A stretch of 58,733 nucleotides of DNA from a virus. The translations under genes were made by a program, and so were the position numbers. The DNA is taken from the IMG/VR virus record IMGVR_UViG_3300025138_010775, positions 1 through 58,733 of that record; one strand, written 5' to 3'. The notes beneath the pieces were generated by a model. That model saw only the letters and a list, made by a program, of their open reading frames with translations. It was not told where the DNA came from and searched no databases. Shown here in pieces: positions 54,575 through 58,733 of this stretch. Numbering within the stretch: position 1 is the stretch's first letter; each line of letters opens with the position of its first letter.

Positions 54575-54866
54575 TGATTGATGTTATTGTTGGGTTAATA
54601 ATTATTGTATTTTTAGAACCTTTTTCTTTGTCATCAGGTTCGCAGTATCCACAACTGACTTTTGCTATACCGTCACCACTTATATACCATCCTTTGCCTT
54701 TACAAATAGGACAGTCTTTTCTTTTGTATTTTTCTACAACCGTACCACCTTGCTCTGCTGCAATTTTACCGCCAACTAATGTTACAACAGAAACTGTACT
54801 ATAGCTAGTAGTTGAAGCAGACAGTGCTACTACTCCGATTAATATGCCTATTGCTAGTATTTTCAT
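54567..54866 (-). CDS. Exported or membrane-anchored protein with DnaJ-type zinc knuckle (99 aa)
   Basis: It has an N-terminal signal-like helix (MKILAIGILIGVVALSAS), then a CPICKGKGW motif and CGYC, which together resemble one DnaJ zinc-finger repeat (CxxCxGxG). The tail is acidic then hydrophobic-polar. Starts with ATGA overlap of the 51-aa gene. A zinc-binding exported protein in the lysis-like cassette; function unknown. Confidence 0.55.
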   Translation of the reverse strand: MKILAIGILIGVVALSASTTSYSTVSVVTLVGGKIAAEQGGTVVEKYKRKDCPICKGKGWYISGDGIAKVSCGYCEPDDKEKGSKNTIIINPTITSINE

Positions 54867-55018
54867 TTGTTGAATATCCTGTCTAATAGATCTTTTAAAG
54901 GTCTTTTAGGTTTGGGTGTTGTGATATCGGTCGGTTTAAACATTTTTAAAATTGCTAATATAAAATTAGTGATAGTCTTAACTAGACTATTTAATGCTAT
55001 TTTATCTAATAATCTCAT
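54863..55018 (-). CDS. Small hydrophobic/basic protein (51 aa) between peptidase and zinc-knuckle genes
   Basis: ATG at 55018 overlaps the stop of the papain-like gene as ATGA, and its own stop overlaps the next ATG as ATGA, so translation would pass through it without gaps. The sequence has an amphipathic or membrane-active helix (about 9-27) followed by TTPKPKRPLKDLLDRIF. The double ATGA junction is strong evidence for a real gene. It could be a lysis or membrane-active peptide; that is inference. Confidence 0.65.
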   Translation of the reverse strand: MRLLDKIALNSLVKTITNFILAILKMFKPTDITTPKPKRPLKDLLDRIFNK

Positions 55019-55941
55019 AAGTAAGCCTCAAATCCGTAATCTGGAAGTTTCTGTGGTGGAAATCCATTAAAGTCACTAAAGGCATAAGCTCCATTTTGCC
55101 TCAACATACCTTCTGCTACATCTGCATGTATTAAAAAAGAACCATCTGGGATAGGACCCCATTCTGGATGTCCTCCACTATTGAATTTACCCCAACTATT
55201 TTGTACGAGAAAAGCAGGCTCGTCGCCCGTATCATCGCAAGCTGTCCAGGCCATTGCATGATTCCAGCCTCCAGATTTTCTTGCAAATCCCTTCTTATCT
55301 CTTTTGTTTGAAAATCCATAGCTACTACATACACTTAATCCATACCCATTAGCAAGTGCGTCTCTAGCTTCTTCTACTGTTTTGATTAAAGACGCTGTCT
55401 TAACCTGATGATCATCTGCTTTGTCAATAACTTTATCTGGTAAACCTCTAGAGCCCCATCTTGTTCCTACACTGCTATTATATTTACTAAAATCAGCTAC
55501 TCCAGGATAATTTTTTCTGACTAAAACTCCACCTGTTTTACTTACAAATGAAGCAGCTCGACTGCAACTCATACCTTGTCCACCATGACCACGACATCCG
55601 TATATGGCTTCTGTCGCTCCCCTAGCAATCCAGCTTTCTGCGTCTCCTTTGATATGAATTTCTACTGCTCTTGTTACATCACAAGCATTACGAGTAGCAT
55701 GACTCACACAGTCTCCTGTGGTTTGTCTTTCAACATAACAGTTTTTATCAAAATGTAAAGCAGACTTAAAAGGAGTAGACAGCTTACCTTTTCCACTATC
55801 TTTAATTTTTTTTGATCCGTCTTTGAAATAGGCATATCTAGATGTTTCTATTAATTCATCATAAACATGCTGTTCCCAAAGACATCCACTAAAGCCTTTT
55901 CTGTATTCATTATATAATTGATCTGGTGTCATTCTTGGCAT
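55015..55941 (-). CDS. Papain-like (C1-type) cysteine peptidase (308 aa)
   Basis: The catalytic set is in order: Gln73 and Cys78 in ERQTTGDCVSHA, His228 in GGWNHAMAW, Asn248 in LVQNSWGKF. No signal peptide; the N-terminal 60 residues are polar and could be an inhibitory or targeting segment. Several extra cysteines (106-127) may form disulfides. It lies among membrane and exported proteins, so it could cleave a peptidoglycan cross-bridge, a host surface protein, or a phage precursor. It is the most likely enzymatic component of the cassette. ATGA overlap with the 51-aa gene. Confidence 0.82.
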   Translation of the reverse strand: MPRMTPDQLYNEYRKGFSGCLWEQHVYDELIETSRYAYFKDGSKKIKDSGKGKLSTPFKSALHFDKNCYVERQTTGDCVSHATRNACDVTRAVEIHIKGDAESWIARGATEAIYGCRGHGGQGMSCSRAASFVSKTGGVLVRKNYPGVADFSKYNSSVGTRWGSRGLPDKVIDKADDHQVKTASLIKTVEEARDALANGYGLSVCSSYGFSNKRDKKGFARKSGGWNHAMAWTACDDTGDEPAFLVQNSWGKFNSGGHPEWGPIPDGSFLIHADVAEGMLRQNGAYAFSDFNGFPPQKLPDYGFEAYL

Positions 55942-56441
55942 TATTTAGATCCTTGATAGAAAGCCCATGATAAAGCTCTGAAAGATTCAGCAGCTTTTTT
56001 TCGTAATTCTGGTGTTAAAGAAATATCTTGATCTCCAATACCTGCTACTATTACTGCTTTAGATGCTTCAGCTAAATTAGGATATTTATCTTTTATATTT
56101 AGTCTCAACATTTTACCAGACAAAGCATTAGCTTCTCTGATACTTAAAGTGTCAGTAATTATTTTGTCATCACCATCTAATTCTATTAGTGTTGCTAAAT
56201 CACAGTATAAAGATGTTAGCTTAAGACAATCTCTTTTTCTTCCAGACTCTTCAGAAGATTGTAATATTTCTACTACAATCCTAGATTTAGCCAATAAATT
56301 ATCATCAGCAGGAGCATCTGTAACACACCCTTCTACTACAGATATAGCAGAGCCTGGAGTATAAATAGAACTTAAATCTGGTTTTAAAAAACCAAAAGCC
56401 AAAAGTATTACCCCTATTACTAATAGAGTATTTTTTTTCAT
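55941..56441 (-). CDS. Exported or membrane-anchored protein (166 aa)
   Basis: N-terminal hydrophobic helix (TLLVIGVILLAFGFLKP) after KK is a signal anchor. The remainder is soluble and mixed alpha-beta with two Cys that could pair (CVTDAP and RDCLK). No family recognised. ATGA overlap upstream; its stop touches the peptidase start. A periplasmic or cell-envelope partner of the peptidase is plausible. Confidence 0.55.
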   Translation of the reverse strand: MKKNTLLVIGVILLAFGFLKPDLSSIYTPGSAISVVEGCVTDAPADDNLLAKSRIVVEILQSSEESGRKRDCLKLTSLYCDLATLIELDGDDKIITDTLSIREANALSGKMLRLNIKDKYPNLAEASKAVIVAGIGDQDISLTPELRKKAAESFRALSWAFYQGSK

Positions 56442-56842
56442 AGTTCTACATCCTTTTTAACTGGTTGTTTATCTTTACAAACTGTTGGACTAAGGTAAGG
56501 AAACATTTCGTCTGCAACCTGAACAGCCTTTGAGCAGCCGCTGCGTTCTGCTAAGTCTCTTGTTTGTTTCCAAGAAACTACAAGATCAAAAAATAAATTT
56601 TGTGTTTCTACAGGAGCATCTTGTAAATGTTCTGGCATTTTAATCATTGGCTGATCTTTCTTTTTTTTAAGATCTCCAAAATATTCTTTAAGACTAGCTA
56701 TAGCATCTGTTACTAATTTTTGAACAGGACTAAGTCTATCCTTAAATAATACCCATATAATTATACCAGCACCAGCATATAAAGCCAAATCCATAGGCCC
56801 CACACTACTACTAAACTCCTCGAAACTTTGTGTAAAATTCAT
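56438..56842 (-). CDS. Membrane protein with one transmembrane helix (134 aa)
   Basis: Transmembrane helix at about 17-33 (MDLALYAGAGIIIWVLF), preceded by a short external segment and followed by a helical cytoplasmic domain (LVTDAIASLKEYFGDLKKKKDQ) and a conserved-looking C-terminal helix. Size and layout would fit a holin partner or spanin-like inner protein, but no family is recognised. Overlaps the next gene by ATGA. Confidence 0.55.
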   Translation of the reverse strand: MNFTQSFEEFSSSVGPMDLALYAGAGIIIWVLFKDRLSPVQKLVTDAIASLKEYFGDLKKKKDQPMIKMPEHLQDAPVETQNLFFDLVVSWKQTRDLAERSGCSKAVQVADEMFPYLSPTVCKDKQPVKKDVEL

Positions 56843-56843
56843 T

Positions 56844-57320
56844 TTAGCTCCTCACTATTTTTTTAATATTATTTAGGAAATTCTCAACAATAGGATTTTT
56901 CTCAACACCGCCTACAGTAGCTTCGACCTTAACGGTTTCTCTGGATGTAAAAACCCCAACCTGTCTAAATGTCGCAACCATAGCATCGATACCAGAACTA
57001 ACAAGTATCATTAAAAAGCTTTTAACATGAGTATGTATAATTGGCTCTAAAACAGATGGTATCCATGGGAGATCAACATAGGTAAAAATTTTGTCATAAA
57101 AACTACCAATTAATTCTAATGCTAGTTTTTTCTTATCTGGACTACTAAGGTCTTTGCCAAAGTTTTCTATAAGCTGGATTACTACAGCAGTTAATAGCTG
57201 TAAGATTTTCCATACTTCACTAATAGCAAATCTTTTTACATCTGAAAGCGACTTTTTAGTTTCATTAATTAAATTTTCTACTTCTTTTCTGATTAATTCT
57301 TTAGTTGTTGAATCGCTCAT
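56844..57320 (-). CDS. Helical protein with hydrophobic segments (158 aa)
   Basis: An amphipathic N-terminal helix (KELIRKEVENLINETKKSL), then hydrophobic segments at about 38-53 (ILQLLTAVVIQLIENF) and 97-113 (SFLMILVSSGIDAMVATF). It could be a peripheral or pinholin-type membrane protein. No family recognised. It follows the holin-like gene by 9 nt and precedes the next by 1 nt. Confidence 0.5.
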   Translation of the reverse strand: MSDSTTKELIRKEVENLINETKKSLSDVKRFAISEVWKILQLLTAVVIQLIENFGKDLSSPDKKKLALELIGSFYDKIFTYVDLPWIPSVLEPIIHTHVKSFLMILVSSGIDAMVATFRQVGVFTSRETVKVEATVGGVEKNPIVENFLNNIKKIVRS

Positions 57321-57329
57321 TTTTTTACC

Positions 57330-57791
57330 TCATGTGATTATATATGGTTCAATCTCTTTAAAAATCTGTTCGCCTACGCCATTAATATCTATTAATTGTT
57401 TTGATGTTGAAAAATTTTGTTTTGTTCTATAGTCTACAATCTTTTGAGCAGTCACTGGGCCTATATGCGGTAGTTGTATTAATTCTCCTATACTAGCAGT
57501 ATTTATATTAACATTTTTATGTTCTTTGTCTATCCCAATATAGTCTTCAAGTTCTTTACTTACCCTATCTTCTTTTTCTTCTCTTGCTTTTCTTTCTGAT
57601 AGATATCTAGAGAAAAAAGCAAATTGACCACCAATTAGTATAATACTTTCAACAACATGAGTTGACACACTAATCAAATCATCTTTAGTGTCAGCTTCTG
57701 TAATTACTCCAAATATAAATAATCCACTAATAACAAAGCTTACTAATGTAAACCAAAATTCACTAGTTTTATATCCAGGTTTGCTCATCAT
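57330..57791 (-). CDS. Holin-like two-helix membrane protein fused to a ComEA-type HhH domain (153 aa)
   Basis: The N-terminus KPGYKTSEFWFTLVSFVISG is the opening I know from phage holin-like proteins. Two transmembrane helices (about 13-30 and 45-63) are followed by a charged segment and then NINTASIGELIQLPHIGPVTAQKIVDY...LIDINGVGEQIFKEI, a canonical double helix-hairpin-helix as in ComEA. The HhH would lie in the cytoplasm or outside depending on topology. The fusion suggests a membrane-DNA link rather than a simple holin. First gene of the cassette, preceded by two palindromes and a candidate promoter. Confidence 0.7.
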   Translation of the reverse strand: MMSKPGYKTSEFWFTLVSFVISGLFIFGVITEADTKDDLISVSTHVVESIILIGGQFAFFSRYLSERKAREEKEDRVSKELEDYIGIDKEHKNVNINTASIGELIQLPHIGPVTAQKIVDYRTKQNFSTSKQLIDINGVGEQIFKEIEPYIIT

Positions 57792-57825
57792 ATAAATACA
57801 CCAGACCTATATTTACTGTAATATC

Positions 57826-57856
57826 TCTATATATAGATACACCTTAATTAAGGCAA
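57826..57856 (-). promoter_or_regulatory. Palindrome pair and candidate promoter upstream of membrane cassette
   Basis: Two perfect 12-bp palindromes, TCTATATATAGA (57826-57837) and CCTTAATTAAGG (57842-57853), lie 4 bp apart in the 74-bp gap before the cassette. On the - strand TTGCCT (57851-57856) and TATATA (57828-57833) are 17 bp apart. The palindromes overlap both promoter boxes, as in a repressor operator; a weak terminator for the fibre genes is the alternative. Confidence 0.35.
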
Positions 57857-57865
57857 TAAATACGA

Positions 57866-57967
57866 TTAAGAACTAGTATAAATTTGTGTGCTACCTAGAT
57901 AGATTTTGGCAACAGTCGCGTTGCCTATGTATATAGTAGCAATTGATGTGTCTGTTTTTACTGCCAT
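57866..57967 (-). CDS. Small fibre-associated protein with IYLGSTQIY motif (33 aa)
   Basis: ATG is 2 nt after the stop of the fibre-type gene. The peptide (IYIGNATVAKIYLGSTQIY) has two copies of a xxIYLGxxxVxKIYLG pattern, which I know from small structural repeats of phage tail proteins. Too short for most gene callers. No Shine-Dalgarno site is visible, so it may be translated by reinitiation. Confidence 0.5.
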   Translation of the reverse strand: MAVKTDTSIATIYIGNATVAKIYLGSTQIYTSS

Positions 57968-57969
57968 AA

Positions 57970-58254
57970 TTATATTATAAAATATAGGGTATTAGAATCT
58001 GGAGAAGAAATAGCATCATAATTAGCTTGAGTAATTTTTACCATATTTAATATTCCACTAGCACCAGTAGTGCCAAAAGGATTACTAGGCACACCTACAG
58101 AAGGTAGTCCTGACCACGCAGTTAATCCATCTCCTGCTTTTAGTACTCCACTATCTGTAGCTACTATTAGTTCTCCACTCGCTATAATTTCAGTAGAATA
58201 TTGTAAAGTGTTATAATCGCTATTTTTAGTAACAATTGTTGTATATCTAGGCAT
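57970..58254 (-). CDS. Tail-fibre N-terminal-type protein (94 aa)
   Basis: The pattern GELIVATDSGVLKAGDGLTAWSGLP followed by KITQANYDAISSPDSNTLYFI is that of Mtd-N/upper-fibre-type modules (parts at residues 27-50 and 74-94), found at the tail-proximal end of many phage fibres. Here it is a stand-alone protein. It lies 13 nt after the TPTP-tailed gene. A virion function is likely. Confidence 0.75.
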   Translation of the reverse strand: MPRYTTIVTKNSDYNTLQYSTEIIASGELIVATDSGVLKAGDGLTAWSGLPSVGVPSNPFGTTGASGILNMVKITQANYDAISSPDSNTLYFII

Positions 58255-58267
58255 TATATTTCAACTT

Positions 58268-58558
58268 TTAAAGGGGTGTCGGTGTTATTGTTGGTGTTGG
58301 TGTTGGCGTTGTTGTTATGGTAGGAGTAGGAGTAATCCCTCCCCCATCTATAACACTAGGTGATTGATAATACGTAATTTCATCATTTTTATTTGTCAAT
58401 CGGCTTTCTACGTCAAAATAAAGTTCTTGGTTCGTAATAGGGTCTCCACTTAAAGCAACAATTTGTCCTGCATGTGTGAGTATTACAGCACGGCCATTAT
58501 TCATTGATGTGCTTGATGATGCATTTGTTACTACATCATTTGTACCAATACTTCCCAT
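58268..58558 (-). CDS. Small virion protein with TPTP tail (96 aa)
   Basis: A strong AAAAGGAG ribosome site precedes the ATG. Residues 1-75 (GRAVILTHAGQIVALSGDPITNQELYFDVESRL) resemble a small fibre/beta module; the last 20 residues are TPTPTITP repeats, the same linker type as in the giant + strand proteins. It thus ties this - strand group to the surface structures of the left region. Confidence 0.65.
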   Translation of the reverse strand: MGSIGTNDVVTNASSSTSMNNGRAVILTHAGQIVALSGDPITNQELYFDVESRLTNKNDEITYYQSPSVIDGGGITPTPTITTTPTPTPTITPTPL

Positions 58559-58573
58559 ATTATTATTCTCCTT

Positions 58574-58733
58574 TTAACTACTTGTGTCCCCTACATAATA
58601 TCTAGGATCATCAAATCTAGTATCATATTTAGATTGTATTTGACTAATATTAGGAAGGTTTGTTACGTGGTTATTATTTACTAAATTATCTCTAAGACCT
58701 GTTCGTGGTACTGTTACTACAATAGTACCGTTT
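58574..58733 (-). CDS. C-terminal end of a virion-type protein, N-terminus outside window
   Basis: An open frame enters from the right edge and ends at 58574-58576. The 52 visible residues (TIVVTVPRTGLRDNLVNN, SKYDTRFDDPRYYVGDTSS) contain no recognisable domain. It is 15 nt upstream of the TPTP-tailed gene and so likely in the same operon. Confidence 0.55.
   Translation of the reverse strand, partial: NGTIVVTVPRTGLRDNLVNNNHVTNLPNISQIQSKYDTRFDDPRYYVGDTSS

Overview
The window is part of the genome of a large, AT-rich, tailed double-stranded DNA phage (Caudoviricetes). It combines giant virion/tail proteins, a T4-like or marine-phage-like replication and nucleotide module, and a holin/peptidase lysis-like cassette. 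No integrase, tRNA, rRNA, CRISPR array, terminase, portal or capsid gene was seen. The host cannot be read from the sequence. The formylglycine-generating-enzyme-like (FGE-like) domains resemble those of Planctomycetes, Verrucomicrobia or cyanobacteria exported proteins, but that is only a hint.

Bases 1-23052 (+ strand) hold the late structural region. A giant surface protein is cut by the left edge; its frame is open from base 3, and the ATG at 651 is internal. Three large virion proteins follow (659, 2068 and 2437 aa), then a small Cys-rich protein, a tail-fibre-like protein ending in a TPTP tail, and a 715-aa adhesin/peptidase. TPTP and poly-Pro linkers join the domains. The first and last proteins of this region both carry an FGE/C-type-lectin-like domain whose halves are in circularly permuted order. 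In the last one this is fused to a leishmanolysin-type metallopeptidase.

Bases 23054-48961 (- strand) hold replication, recombination and nucleotide metabolism, transcribed right to left. In transcription order: dCMP deaminase, class II ribonucleotide reductase, PhoH ATPase, HNH nuclease, several small genes (FmdB-type zinc ribbon, a paralogous pair, an HTH protein), RecA/UvsX, a Vsr/DUF559-like nuclease, DnaB-like helicase, DnaG-like primase, dNMP kinase, Cas4/RecB-like nuclease, DNA polymerase III alpha N-part, a 60-aa gene, DnaQ-like exonuclease, polymerase III alpha C-part and SSB. The alpha subunit is split into two genes with the proofreading exonuclease encoded between them. The exonuclease and the Cas4-like nuclease both appear to start at non-AUG AUN codons. 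SSB has its own sigma70-like promoter and is followed by a strong terminator. Beyond it (31211-23054) lie a GT4 enzyme, a run of divergent sugar-related genes, a homing-endonuclease-like gene, a possible single-strand annealing protein and a zinc-ribbon protein.

Bases 48982-53658 (- strand) hold a second sugar module: RmlB-like dehydratase, RmlC-like epimerase, a two-domain GT2-GT4 enzyme and another glycosyltransferase-like gene. Bases 53680-57791 (- strand) hold a cassette of small membrane or exported proteins around a papain-like cysteine peptidase, probably for lysis or envelope interaction. Bases 57866-58733 (- strand) return to virion genes (fibre-type proteins, one with a TPTP tail). 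Most - strand genes overlap by ATGA, TAATG or short overlaps, which indicates long operons. Two small genes (54863-55018 and 57866-57967) were found by reading these overlaps.
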